NCBI GenBank assembly: GCA_024529925.1
Contig: JAFEUB010000792.1
Coordinates: forward strand, 620,001 to 684,000
DNA: 64,000 bases
Direction: 5' to 3'
Source: Ophthalmolycus amberensis
Lineage: Eukaryota > Chordata > Actinopteri > Perciformes > Zoarcidae
The notes under the pieces are model-generated. The model made no database searches. It was not told the origin of the DNA and was given only the letters and a program-made list of their open reading frames with translations. Made by a program: the position numbers and the translations under genes. This document shows, in pieces, positions 50,901 through 63,478 of this stretch (its first letter is position 1; the number at the start of each line of letters is the position of its first letter).

Positions 50901-52900
50901 AGCACAGGAAACTTGTGAGGCTGATTAACACGATTTTAAAAAACGATTTTTAGTTTTCTGTTAACATTTGAGACATTTCGTCTGATGCAACAAAAACATG
51001 TCCCCCGATAGAAAAGGCTCAAATTGCTACCACAAATATAACAGGTAGGTACAATGGTGAGCCATGGGTCAAGTGAGTGTGGGATTGCCTGCAGAACTCA
51101 AGGCCAACATAAATTCATCTCTCAGTCTGCAATAACAACTGTTATTTGCCCTCCAACAGCTTTTTTTCTTCCAATTTCCTACTTTTATACACCTTCGCCT
51201 ATACTTCTCAATTCTCCTCCTCCCTGCCGTTTTAATCCCTTGATTGGAATCAACGGTGTTTTCCATGTGTCTTGTTGACAGGCTCAGAGAATATGGTTCT
51301 GCTGTACTTCTCATATCCACATGCTCATATCCCTCTCTCCCTTCTCCTGCGCCTCCATCGCCTCCATTTCTGTGTAGACAGAAGCTCATTTCAGATGGAG
51401 TGTCCTCTTGCGTCATGTACCTTTCTCATCAGCGAGAACGAGTTTATTTTTCACATACCCTACAAGGCCCTCTCAACCTCAGATTTATTGTCAGTGTGGA
51501 GGCTTGAGTTGACTGCCTCCTCTCTGTGATGTATTTTCATTGATGCCCTGACACTCTGGAGTGTGGCGATGAGCTTCAACCATCAATAAAACACACTTTT
51601 GTCGGCGTCGACATACAGGTAGATGTGGGTGAAGGTGTGTTGAGACTTGAAAAGAGATCAAATTAGGAGTCATGGTTATATAAACCTGGGAGGGTTTCTT
51701 CAATATTCACTGCCTTCACATGCAGTAGATATACATCACTGATTTACACTCCTGATTTACACTGCCTTGCTGCATGTTCTTTCCTTTAATACTTTTCTTT
51801 CGCACACATTTTTTTGGATCTCTTGCTGAGCCTCTCCCCCCACCACCTCCACTCCTGTTGCACCTTCTCCATTTGCTGTTCTTCCTCCTGCGACACTTTA
51901 TCTCTCATCATCTCCTTTACATCTTCCTGCAGCTTCCTCGAATCCATTTGTTGGCCGTGTCCTTCACGTTGCCCTCATCTAGGGAGCAGATCAATAGAGG
52001 TTGAGCGAGGCCAAGCATTACGCTTTCAATGATTTTCCTCTTTACCGAGGATTCGGTTGCATGTACAGATTGGTGCACTTTGATATATTTGGCTGGCAAT
52101 GTTCTCTGAGCTAATTCAGGCTCAAAATGGTTATTTTCTCTGAGTAAATCCCTGAGGTAAAATATCGTTGTATTCCACGAACAATCACATTAATGATGTG
52201 TCTGACATTATCAAGGTTTCTCTTCTCTGTCTTTCTTCTTTTTTTCGGTATTTTCCACCTACCCTAGGACTATTTTTATCTTCTGCTTTGGCAAAAACTT
52301 TTAATTGAAACTGAACTGAAATGAAACTACCTCATAGCTCTGCCACGAAAGGATACCTGAAACACCCTGCAGTGGCTCACTTTGATTAAGCTTTGTTTTT
52401 GAGTTTGTTTCAATAATTGTCTCAGTTTAAATGATTGAAGTCATCATTCCTGATAAGAGGCCGAAATGTTAACATGAGGTCAGACATGGTATTTCTAAAT
52501 ATCCAATGCATATTACCAGATGCTATTCTCCCATCAGTCGTGGAAATCCTGCCTGGCACGTCTGACACAAAGCTTCGTGAGTGAACACAATTATTCCAGT
52601 CAAGTTAAGTTTCAGTGAAAGTCTAGAGATCGTTCCCTGAGAACTGATCAAGCTTGGTCAGATAGACATTGAAGCCATCAGTAAAATATGGTGACTTCTG
52701 CACCTTAGGAACAAGTATTGCACCAACCTTGGTCTGATAGATATTTTAAAAAGGCAGCAAGACTCAGTGACTGCATCGCCTTGTTTATCAAATTTACTCA
52801 TACACTTGTTTTGGGTTAACCTGATCTGTTTCCAGTTAAATCAGGAGCAAGTTGGGTTAGTGGTGCATTCATATAAGTCTACAATGAGAGGAGCATAACT
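47925..52900. other. Intergenic, nothing recognised
   Basis: No supported gene. A CT-rich stretch lies at 51820-51930. Frames of up to 115 codons show no recognisable domain. Confidence 0.45.
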
Positions 52901-52929
52901 GTACATTTTAGCTTTGTGAAAAGTTTATT

Positions 52930-53060
52930 GTGTTTTTCACGTTATATCAAGATATTAGAAAGTTATTACAACACACCTATCACATTATAACAAGTATAAA
53001 ACAAGTTATAAGAATATACTGTTTATCTTGTTATAACATGAAATGTTTCACGTGATAACT
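52930..53060. repeat. Degenerate GTTATAAC-type repeat
   Basis: CACGTTATATCAAG, CATTATAACAAG, CAAGTTATAAG and CTTGTTATAACATG recur over about 130 bases. This resembles a fish tandem/dispersed repeat made of palindromic GTTATAAC units. Confidence 0.45.
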
Positions 53061-53526
53061 TTGGCTCAATTACAACAATTTGATTCATTTTTAATTCTGT
53101 CATAATCTGCCATGCTGATTAGTGTCACATGTCCCTCGTTAGCCCTGCAGTCACCAGACCTCTTGCTCACCTGTTCCCACTTCCCCTGCCTGCCTTGTAA
53201 GCCATTTCAACTAAATTATTGAATTGTTCTTGCTGCCTCCTCAACTACCTGCTTTTTGAAGCTTCTCCTGCTACCTGCACTCCAAATCGTAACAGCTGCA
53301 TGCCTGGGTTGAGACGTTGAGATAATTTACTGTTATTGAGCACAGTGGATCATATTATGATAGGTATGCGCATTCTAAGGATTATAAACTGCACAGGGCA
53401 GTACAGAAGGAACAATAAGGCAACCCTAGTAGTGTCATTTCTCATTGATCAGCTGAAGGGCTCCCGTGTTTTCCAATTGTCACACCTCAGTTTCATAGTG
53501 AAAATTACACTTTTCAACAGGTAGGG
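53061..53526. other. Intergenic, nothing recognised
   Basis: No gene or repeat family recognised. Confidence 0.5.
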
Positions 53527-53549
53527 TTGGCATCTTTTTTTAAAAGGAT

Positions 53550-53830
53550 CCCCCCCCCCTTTGCTCCTTCTATCTCCCCAGTGCTTGCTGGCCCTCGCTG
53601 GGCACATTTCCTTCATGGTAGCGTGCCACTCCCGGCTCTAGGTCGGCTTGGAAAGGCCCGGTGGGGGGAGGTCCCACAAGGGCACCCTCTTACACAAATT
53701 GTGCGTTCCTCACCAGCCGAGTTGAATCGCCCAGAGTGACAGCGAGGACCCCAACCATTGAAAAGTGTAAAATATTTACGGTTCATCGCAAAACTATGGC
53801 GGGCGTGTTGACTGGGAAACATTGGAGCCT
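53550..53830. other. GC-rich patch of unknown nature
   Basis: This stretch starts with a C run (53551-53559) and is clearly richer in G+C and CpG than its flanks. Minus- and plus-strand frames are short and show no recognisable family. Ribosomal RNA was considered because of its composition, but I could not match it to 18S, 28S or 5S from memory. Confidence 0.35.
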
Positions 53831-54130
53831 CCCATGCCCCTCCATCTGCTCAATGAGAAATGACGCAACCTCCAGAGGGTCTGATTCACTCCCCTTCTGT
53901 ACAGACCCATGCATTTCAAAATCTGTCTTAGTGTACGCATAATTATTACAATATCATCCACCGTGCTCGACAACAGCTAAGTCTCACCATGTCATTAATC
54001 AAATCATGTAAATGAGCCACATTCCCTGAAATGTATCCATTTTCCACACACATGTTTCTTATTCAAACATGAGTTTTACGTTATAACAACATGAACCTTG
54101 AAACTTTTCTCGTTATAACAAGTTAAATAC
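53831..54130. other. Intergenic with a second GTTATAAC-type patch
   Basis: ACGTTATAACAACATG (about 54079-54094) and CTCGTTATAACAAG (about 54110-54123) repeat the motif seen at 52930-53060. No gene recognised. Confidence 0.4.
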
Positions 54131-54166
54131 TATATTGTATAAGAGAAAAGTTTCTTATACAATATA
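54131..54166. repeat. 14-bp inverted repeat with 8-base loop
   Basis: Arm TATATTGTATAAGA (54131-54144), loop GAAAAGTT, and the exact reverse complement at 54153-54166. It is AT-rich and follows directly on the GTTATAAC repeat patch. Confidence 0.85.
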
Positions 54167-57100
54167 ATACTGTAAATTGTGTTTTTATTAAAAAGAAAAG
54201 ATGCAGCATTATGTGGTAGTGGTATATCTGTAGAGACATAATTTCTTGCCAAACATTGGTCAGTACCTTTCACTAAACTCTCACATTGTATCCCTATTTT
54301 AACAAGCCTTACATTGTTGTGCTATAGGGGAGTAAGGCTTAGGAAGTAGGAGTTGCCACAGAGAAGGAGCGTGAACATGAGCAGCAGGCCATGACAGGCT
54401 TTCAGAGAGGTGCTGTTGCTCCCCCGCACTCTGCCAGAACATTCCTCATCTTCAGACCTAATTGAAAATAAACAGACCGCTTGGGACTGGAGTGTAAGTC
54501 TGATGGGCTGGAAAAGTCCACAACCATTGGTAATGTTTAATCTTATTATGTTCCAGATCTGCAGCGAGATTAATTAACCCAATTAGACTTGGGCAAAAAA
54601 ACATAGAAAAGGGAGCTTTAGCCTCACTTGTCCATATCGAACAGACAGTTATTGTTTACTGATCAGCAACATAACAGTTCTGCTTTGAGCTTTACTATTT
54701 TTTCTTCTGAAGTCAATATTGTAAGACATACTATTTTCTATGAACTGACTGTAAGCCTCATTATTTATATAGAATACACAAGGATCCTACGTTTTTCTTT
54801 ATCTGAATCGAGTGGGATAGAGGGTGTCGTATACCATACAGATTGTATGCTTTGTGATTGACTTGACAAAGACACGTGTAAAGACAGAGTACATACTTCT
54901 AATATTAATACAAAGGTAGAAAAATATTCTTCCTCATGCAGGCACATGTGTACAAATTAAAATGATTGTGAACATTGTTAGTTACCGGTATATAGAAATT
55001 CCTAAATGGTAAAATGGGATGATTGACTCTATCGAAAATGACTCGTATCATTTTTTTCCGACCTGCCACCTTGAGTTTTAGGATTGGCTGAAGCTACTCA
55101 AATCAATATTTTTATATTGACAAAAGATCAAAGGACTTTGTGTAACGTGAAAGGGTTAGCTCGTAGCGATTTATCCACAGAGAATCAACACTTCCGTAGT
55201 TCCTCTCAGTTCTTTTGGAGCATTATGGCATCTTCCAGCTCATCGTTTGGGTTTTTCTAAGCCCTGATAAACCTGTATACCTCCTCAACTGATTAAAGTA
55301 GTGGAGCATTTAACAGTCAAAGAGCCAAATATTTCCCTCAGGAGATGGTGGAGACCAAAACAGAGCAAAAAATAAAGTGAATGCAGGACTGTTTCCTAAC
55401 ACGATGCATATCGAGTTCATACGGTAACATTTCTAAGAATTGAGACCTAATTAAGTTCTAATAAACCTTCCTTATGTAAGAGTTTTTCATGGCCCCTCCT
55501 GAAGAATTTAAAAAAGGGAAAACCTTCCCCCAAGCAAATACATATTAATGACACACTAAATAATGAAATAGCATCCTAGACCATGTTGAGCTTTCCCTGT
55601 CAGGGCTGCTAGATCAACCAGTTTAGGCTGTGCAGTTATAGTAGATATATGATATAAAATATACTTCACTGACGTACTTTTTATGCAACTATAGTCTTTA
55701 CTTCTTCTCTGCTTCTTGTGTTTCGTACTTTACTTGTGTATGGATCAATTTAGTCTTATTTTAATCTTTTTGGAAAGACATTTTAACGGTTGAAAATTAA
55801 TTTCTTCTTTAATCATTTTCTTCAAAGGACCTTCCATCTTGGGGTGGTTATCCAAGATCAGAGAATGAAGAAATTGATGATGAATTAAATGAGCAGCAAA
55901 CCAATTTATCCAGGTTATCATGACAAATGGCAGATTCATGTTCAGCCATAAGTAATGGATAATAGGTGCAATCAATGCATAAAGTGTCAAAGAAAAAACA
56001 CACATTTGTACAGGATTTGGTTTGTCTTAGTGACATCAACCACGTGAAGGATTTGGCATGACAACTTCAGCCTGAGGGTATGTATAATCTTTAATATTTA
56101 TGTTTTTGTATAATTATTTTGTATAAGTATTTATTTATTTTTGGAAAATGTTTGCATTTTGATGTCAAGATCTACAACTTCTCTATCGCACTCGTCTAAT
56201 ATATTGCCCAGGTTGTTTTTTGTGTTCTTGGAAGCTGAATGTATCAAACATGGCGAATGACCACTGTTTTGTGATAAAGCTTTCAAAGAGCAATTTTATA
56301 CTGAAGTGTTGACCCAAATGAAAACACCCAATGTGTGGGAGTTGGAGGTTTTCAAAGATTAATTTGAGTCGATTTAAAGTCTCCCCAGCATCAAAAGGAT
56401 CATTTGAAGTTCACATTAAGCCTTGTAGGGCTTTTTCAAAGCAAACACTTTGACTTGTAAAAAAGGAAACCACAGGTGTTACTAATAACATCAATGATGT
56501 CTCAGTTTAATTCAAGCCTCATGCACAGAATCAGCCCCATGAAACTGAAGCAGCTAAATTCAATTCAGTCACCATTAATTGTATTACTCCAGTGAATAAG
56601 AAATACACTGACTTAATACGTTGTTTTTCCATCTAGAACAACATCTATTGACATCATTTGTCTGTAGCCTTCCAAAACCATAACAAATCAGTCTTGAAAG
56701 AGTGATTTGTTAATATGTTAAATAGATGGCACTGTGCAGTGGCTATATTATTGTTTCGTTTTTTTAATTGAGTTAGTGTCCCTCATCATTTATTTCATGA
56801 TCAATGTTCTAAATTATGCTAGGCCAAAACTCAGGGGATGCTGCAAACAACTTTGTAGCTTTGACGTGTATCCAAACATGACATGTTAGCACCCAACAGT
56901 CAGTCAGAGATACTCAATCAGATGTATTAAGGTTATCATCGCTGTGTTATAAGTAATTGATGAGAAGTACAACATCTAACAAGCATTAGCAAAAATGTAG
57001 AAGCCTATAAATTGTTAGTTAAATCATCAGTTTAATCAAAAAGGCTGAATTATGCATTTGTATTTGCGTACACTGTTTCTGTCCAGTCATCCCAGGAAAA

Positions 57101-57840
57101 CAAATATCATATTCACCTGTTTTTATGTAATATTTAAAATTGTATGTAAAAGCTATGGAAGATAGATGGATTAAAATAAAATAAAGAAACTCAAAAAATG
57201 ACATATCAAAGCACCCTGCCTGTTTGGAATGACTTCAGACAACACTTTGGGTTCTCTTTAAAGTACAGCCTGAGGCCTATCTTTAACTCTTTCGCAAAAC
57301 TACTGATCCCATTCCAGTTGTCTCATGTTTCAGGATGCGAGTTGAGTGGGCTAAGGTCCTCAGCAAGGGTATTCTCCAGCACAGTGTTTTCTAGCTCATC
57401 CTATTGCATCATTATTATCACGGTAAATAATGCAACAGATGTTTCATGATGTGACCTCCCTGCACTCTCCCTCCCTCTTTTTCTCCGTTCTTTTCTTGCA
57501 CATTATTTTGTGATAACAGAATAACCTGTTAATGCACACCTACAAAGATGCAGCGCTTCTCTCGTGAACCCGGTCATTTAATACAGTGTGTAGCCCTTTT
57601 TATACATCCACGCGCAGCCTCAATCACAATAATGCAACCCACATATTGTAGTGGACTGATACTAGTACCAGTCATGATTGCAATGATTAATGTATTCATT
57701 CTCTCACATCTACTCTCACTGACTAAGTGCACTGATAATTGCTTGTTGCTAATACTCGAAATCTCAAAATGTTTATATGTACAATCCACGTAAAAAAAAA
57801 CTGTGACCAAGGACTTGAAATCATCATCGTCAAATCACAG
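54167..57840. other. Intergenic, nothing recognised
   Basis: AT-rich sequence with no supported gene or repeat family. Confidence 0.45.
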
Positions 57841-60258
57841 CTACAAAGATAAGTCATTATAAGTCTCTTTCCCTTTGTGAAGATATGAAATGTTTTCATG
57901 TCTGTCCATCCCCCGAAACGAGTCTGTATAAACTTGGTCACAAATACACAAGACAGACACATTTTCAATCGATAGCATGAAGTAAACATATATACAAGCA
58001 GTTGCTAAACACCCAAATGAGCTGTTCCTCAGCCTGTTAGTCCGGGTTTTGATAGTCCTGTATCTTTTTCCTGATGGCAGGGGAACAAACAGGGAGTGAC
58101 CCGGGTGTGTGATGTCTTTGCAGATGTTGCTGGCCTTCTTCTGGAGGCGGCCAGCATACACAGTGTCCAGGTCAGGCAGGGTAACTCCCACCATCCTCTG
58201 TGCTGTTCTAACCACACGGGCCAGGTCCCTCCTGTTCTCTGCTGTGCCGCTGACATACCACACAGTAAAGTAATGACAGAGGATGGTTTCAATCATGCTT
58301 CTGTAGAAGTTTACCAGAAGTTTAGGGGGCAGGCCAGCTTGTTTTAGCTTCCTCAGGAAGAAGAGCCTCTGCTGGGCTTTCTCCACCAGGTGGGATGTGT
58401 TCAGGGACCAAGTGAGTCTTCAGTAATGTGGAGTCCCAGGAATTTGATGCTGTCCACCCTCTCCACCTCCTCCCCACGTATGTAGAGTGGAGAGGGTGTG
58501 GTCTTCCTGGATCTCCTGAAGTCCACTATGACTTCTTTGGTCTTGGTGGTGTTCAGGACCAGGTTGTTGTCCGAGCACCACTCAGCCAGATGTTGGACCT
58601 CCTGTCTGTAGTGCATCTCGTCGTTGTTGGAGATGAGTCCCACCACAGTGGTGTCGTCTGCAAACTTCAGTATTGTGTTGGAGGAATAGGTAGGGGAGCA
58701 GTCCTGGGTGAAGAGGGTGAAGAGGGCTGGGCTGAGCACACAGCCCTGCGGTGCACCAGTGTTCAGGATGGTGGTTGTTGATGTCAGGTTCCCTATCCTG
58801 ACATTCTGTGGTCTGTTAGAGAGAAAGTCCAGAATCCATGAACAGAGTGATGTAGAAAGTCCAAGGTTTTTGAGTTTATTCACCAGTTTATGGGGGATGA
58901 TGGTGTTGAAGGTAGAGCTGAAGTCAACGAATAGCATCCTGACGTATGTTTTAGGGTGCTCCAGGTGAGACAGGGCCGTATGAAGTGTGATGGAGACAGC
59001 GTCCTCCGTAGATCTGTTCACTCGCTACGCAAACTGGTAGCTGTCCAGGTCTGCTGGGAGGACGTCCTTGATGTGTGATCGTATCATCCTCTCGAAGCAC
59101 TTCGTGATGACTGGGGTGAGGGCAACTGGGCGGTAGTCGTTGAGGCAGGTGACTGAGGGTTTTTTTCGGGAGAGGGACAATGGTGGTGGATTTGAGGCAG
59201 GTGGGGACTGGAGCTTGTTGCAGGGAGAGGTTGAAGATGTTGGTAAACACCTCTGCTAGCTGGTCGGCACAGGTCTTCAGTGTGCGGCCCGACACCCTGT
59301 CTGGTCCCGCTGCCTTGGTGATGTTGATCGTCCTCAGAGCGAACCTTACCTGGTTCTTCTTCTTTTCGTTTCACTGAAGCGTGATGGTTATATGACAGTT
59401 TCCCATTTCTTTACACAGTCCTTTGCATTTTCATTGAACACTGCAAGGTATTTTGAGTTGCAAGGGTTGGGTAGTAGAGGACAGACAAGGCAATGCTCCA
59501 TAGTATGGTCTGCTTCTCCACAGCACCTGGTGGTGCTGGAGGAAGAGTGTCTGCTCCTCCTTGGGCTGGGTCTTCTCAGCTTTTGCTCCACTGTGCTGTC
59601 TATCAAAGCGGGCGAAGAAGCAGTTCAGGGAGGTCACTGTCCTGACTGATCTTTGTAGTGCTGCTCTTGTAGTCAGTCAGGGTTTTAATTCCTCTCCACA
59701 TGCTCCGGGGTTGTTCTCGAAGTGTCCCTCGATGCGCTGTTTGTATTTGCGCTTGGCCTCTCTGATGCCCTTCTTCAGGTCCCCCCCCTTTTGTAGGCCG
59801 GTATGTCACCAGACCTGAAGGCAGCGTCTCTTGCTCCAAGCAGTGACCACACATTTCTGTCCAGCCAGGGTTTTTGATTTGGGAACACTTTGATGGTTTT
59901 GGTGGTCGTTACTGTCTCAGTGCAGAAGAGTAGGTAGGCCAGGACAGCCGAGGTGTACTCCTCCAGGTCAGCTCCCTGTGCAAACACTTCCCAGTCCGTG
60001 CTTTCAAAGCAGTCCTGCAGAAGTGAAGCAGCGTCGTCGCTCCATACTGGAATGGTTTTGACAGCTGGTCTTGTTTTGCAAATTACTGGTTTATATGATG
60101 GAGTCATTATCAGAGAGAGGTGGTCTGATACGCCGAGGTGTGGAGATGGTGCAGCTTTGTATGCTCCCGAGATGTTGGTGTACACCTGGTCCAGAGTATT
60201 CTTGTCTCTGGTCGGGAAGCTTACATTTCTATGGAACTTGGGCAGCACTGTCTTTAGT
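57841..60258 (-). mobile_element. Jockey/L2/Rex-like LINE, 5'-truncated and broken
   Basis: From right to left on the minus strand: the end of an apurinic endonuclease domain (about 60250-60080, RDKNTLDQVYTNISGAYKA and LGVSDHLSLIMTP), a linker (NQKPWLDRNVWSLLGARDAA; MWRGIKTLTDYKS), then the reverse transcriptase: KAAGPDRVSGRTLKTCADQL (about 59310), FVDFSSTFNTIIPHKLVNKL, GAPQGCVLSPALFTLFTQD and the catalytic FADD (58653-58664). The C-terminal region follows (QRLFFLRKLKQAGLPPKLLV, VWYVSGTAENRRDLARVVRT). Damage includes a frameshift at the T run near 59160, a TAG at 59025-59027, a frameshift near 58410, others in 59600-59800, and a nested insertion at 59355-59531. The 5' end is truncated inside the endonuclease domain and the 3' end is not sharply defined. 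It cannot be autonomous. Confidence 0.88.
59355..59531 (-). mobile_element. Nested 177-bp insertion: tail of another retrotransposon
   Basis: The insert interrupts the host LINE between HHQV and RFALRTIN, which join in frame once it is set aside. It is flanked by a 7-bp direct repeat ACCTGGT on the plus strand (59348-59354 and 59525-59531). On the minus strand it encodes CGEADHTMEHCLVCPLLP, a Cys/His motif like those at the extreme C-terminus of several LINE ORF2 proteins, then runs to a stop (ATV... KKWETVI-stop) and ends in an A/G-rich tail. This is the expected look of a strongly 5'-truncated LINE insertion. Confidence 0.7.
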
Positions 60259-63079
60259 TAACAATTTCATAAATCAGATCACATTAATAATTTCCACATA
60301 CCCATCCATCAACTCTCTATACCCAACATCAACAACATCATAAACAGGCCACAGTATACTGTGGGTATCACTTGTGTCTGCCCATGCCATTCAACACCAG
60401 CTCCATCAAAGTTGAGAACTGTGAGGGAGAAAGTGTGAAATGTGCTTTGCTATCTAATTGTCAGTGTTCACCCTGATCTTTTTATCTATGTCATTATGAG
60501 CTAGGAACTTTGCCTGTGCAATTTTCTCATTCCCCTTTCTCTTCGGTTGCTTTATCTTCATCATCTTCTACTGTATTTTCCATGTTATTAAGTCCCCTGT
60601 GGTCATGCGCTTTGTAATGCCTTCAAATCACAAACTTTATCTTAAACTGCCATCTTAATTCCTTTCTGTCCATTGACTTTCGTATGACATTCATCCCTCT
60701 AGCTCTCCACTGGCATCGCCATGGCATGACTGTGCGGTGACAAACGGCGTGGCTGGGGCAAGAGAAGGTTAAATGACTTGCCTCTAAGACAAGGAGTTCA
60801 TCATTGCATCTTCTTTATAATGAAGGTAAAGGATTGCTGGCCTCTTTACCTCTTGGGAAAGAAAATTAGCACCTTCCAAGCGTTCCACCATTTCAGGGAA
60901 AGCAACTCACACTGCAACGTGCTCCCTGAAGGCCTTTACATAATATGCTGCCAATTTTCTAAGGGAGAATATTAGTGTTTGGTTATTAAATTCAAATAAG
61001 CCGATCTAGTATAACTTAGACAGCGGGAATTGATAAAGGCAAATAATTGACCAGAGCCTGGTGAGCACAAATTAAATTGATTTTGATGGTTTGCAAGGTG
61101 AGTTCTGACTGATTAAATCTGACCTAAGAGGCAAGGGCTGACCTGTATAAGATTATATTTAATCCAAACAATTTGGCCTCTGGTGCTTCAGAGCTCTCTC
61201 ATTATGGAGCAATACAAATCATTTATATTGTATTGCAGAAGGCACAGTTTCTGAAAAATCATCAGCTTATAGGATAAAGTATATAGTGCCTATCCATCAT
61301 TCATGAGTTATATTGCTGCCGTCAAACTTGTTTGCTCTCGAAAGTTTTTAAGGATGTCTTGTGTACAGTAGTAGAGTATGCTTAACTTTAGGTTAGAAGA
61401 TGTAAGCAACACAATGTTAAGTCTATTTATTCTTATTAATGGTCCAACAAGAAATTAGTTTTTGTAATTATTTGTATTTCACAGTGATGCTGCAGCACTA
61501 TGTACTACATTGTACAATTCAAAATGGTCTAAAAACAGCTGGTACCAGCTGTACAACAGTACCAGCTTCTCCATGCATGTCTGCTGTAAAGACACAGCAT
61601 TTCGTCAGGTTTCAAGTTATCCAACACTCCCTAAGTTTCGAGCTTGCATCGTAATTGGCTAATCAGTTCCAACAAAGTACAATGTATCACTATTATTAGT
61701 TCTGAATTATTAGGTATGATATCGTCAGGTATCTTCGGTATCACTTCGCCTTATTTACCCTTTTACACCTGTATCCAAGCAACCTGTCAACAGCCGTCAG
61801 CTTGGCCACAAAAAGTTACTTGCATCAGCATTTTTTCTAGCTGAGTGAAAATGAATTATAAGGACATTATGAAATTGACTGACTTTGGATTTCTATGCGA
61901 GTCTCTGATCGGTTGTAGAAGGTATTTAATGAAACAGATGGAGTTTATAGAATTTGCATAATTCTATTCCAGTCGCAGACTGTCAAACATGTTGTCTCTC
62001 TATGGAAGGCAGCACCTCCCTTGTGTCCACCAACCACCCACAGTTTATGGTCAGCTACAATTCAAACCTCTTTGAAGTTTCACTGGAGGCAGGAGAGATC
62101 ATGGCTGTAAGTGGACGTAAAACAGAAACCTCTCTTGAGGGTTACTGGCAAGATGGAGCAAAATTGTATTAATTGCTTAGAGAGAGAATTTATCTATTTA
62201 CGGAACAACCGTATTTCCACTGGATAATATATATAAACATTCTCGCCAATGTTTTTATGAGTTGCCTCAAGAGTTCCTTATGAATCTCACTAAACTTCTA
62301 ATAAAAGAGCAATGACATCCACAATTTTTTGTCGTGTTACCACACTCTCACGAGAAGGCCGCATTAGTATCCCTATTCCATCATCACTGTTATGTTAGAG
62401 ATCCTTAGCTGATCGAATCAATTAAAAATACAATCCTATTCCTATAATGTACCACTCTTGCAAAAAAGTGAGGGCGGAACCAGACATGATTCCTCTGTTT
62501 TATTAACAAATGCTGAGTGCAGCTGCAAGTGTCACCAGGGCACGGAGAACAACAGTGCAGCGAGTGTTACATGGGTCTCATTACATGGGTCACAGTGTGT
62601 GACAACCTAATTTAAACGTGTAGCTAGTAGTAGATGTAAGAGGGAAACTTATAAAACCTAAACAGACACCAAATAGAGGAGAAAGCATGGAGCTTATGCT
62701 TGTCAGACTCCATTTATCATTTCCAACCATCCATTCCTTTCAGCCTCATATGCCTGTTCAGAGTCATGGGGGAAGGGGGAAGACATCTAACCCAGTATGC
62801 AGCTTGGTCTCACTCCCAGGGTGTCAAGCACCGCCACTTGGGCAGTGGCCCTCGGCGTCTTGATACCGTCGCATACCTTTAACGTCTGAGACGCATCAGG
62901 TTTTCAACTAACCGATCTGCTTCATTATTAGACAGTCAGAGCGACGGACATAGTACAGAGAGCTTGAAGCCCGCTGAGGGTGGGAGGGAAGAGTGGTGGA
63001 TGGTTTAAACCAACACATGACTTTTACTCAAGGGACCTGCGTTTGTGTCCTATGTGAAACGCTGTTATGTCGCTACGCC
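60259..63079. other. Intergenic, nothing recognised
   Basis: No supported gene. A 16-bp palindrome CCACAGTATACTGTGG lies at 60349-60364; one such palindrome is expected by chance in a window this size. Confidence 0.45.
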
Positions 63080-63472
63080 CCTCAGGTCGTCTGGGACCGG
63101 TCTACTTTCTGTTCCCAGAGTCAGAACTAAACATGGAGAAGCAGCGTTCAGTTTTTCTGCTCCACATATCTGGAACAAAGTCCCAGAAAGCTGCAGGTCT
63201 GCTGAGACCCTCAGCTCATTTAAATCAAGATTGAAGACCTTTCTGTTTGCTGCTGCCTTTAATTGAACCACGTTCAATTAATATATTAATCAATTTCCTG
63301 CATTTCTGCATTTTACTACTGCATTTTATTTCTTACACTGTTTTTTAATTGTGTTTGAAATCTCCTTTTCTTTTGCCTTGTGTTTTGATGCTTTTAATGG
63401 TTTTATGTGAAGCACTTTGAATTACCTTGTTGTTGAAATGTGCTATACAAATAAACTTGCCTTGCCTTGCCT
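63080..63472 (+). mobile_element. L2-like LINE, 5'-truncated copy 2
   Basis: The plus strand encodes the last 60 or so residues of the same L2-like ORF as copy 1 (GLLSVPRVRTKHGEAAFSFS, APHIWNKVPESCRSAETLSS, ending AAAFN-stop), then the same 3' UTR and a (CTTGC)n tail. Target duplications TACGCC lie at 63074-63079 and 63473-63478. Compared by eye with 22482-22877, it differs by three substitutions and one single-base indel. Here the frame is uninterrupted up to the stop. It lies in the opposite orientation to copy 1. Confidence 0.85.
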
Positions 63473-63478
63473 TACGCC

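Noticed and set aside
60349..60364. 16-bp palindrome CCACAGTATACTGTGG
   Set aside because: About one perfect palindrome of this length is expected by chance in 64 kb, and nothing else supports it.
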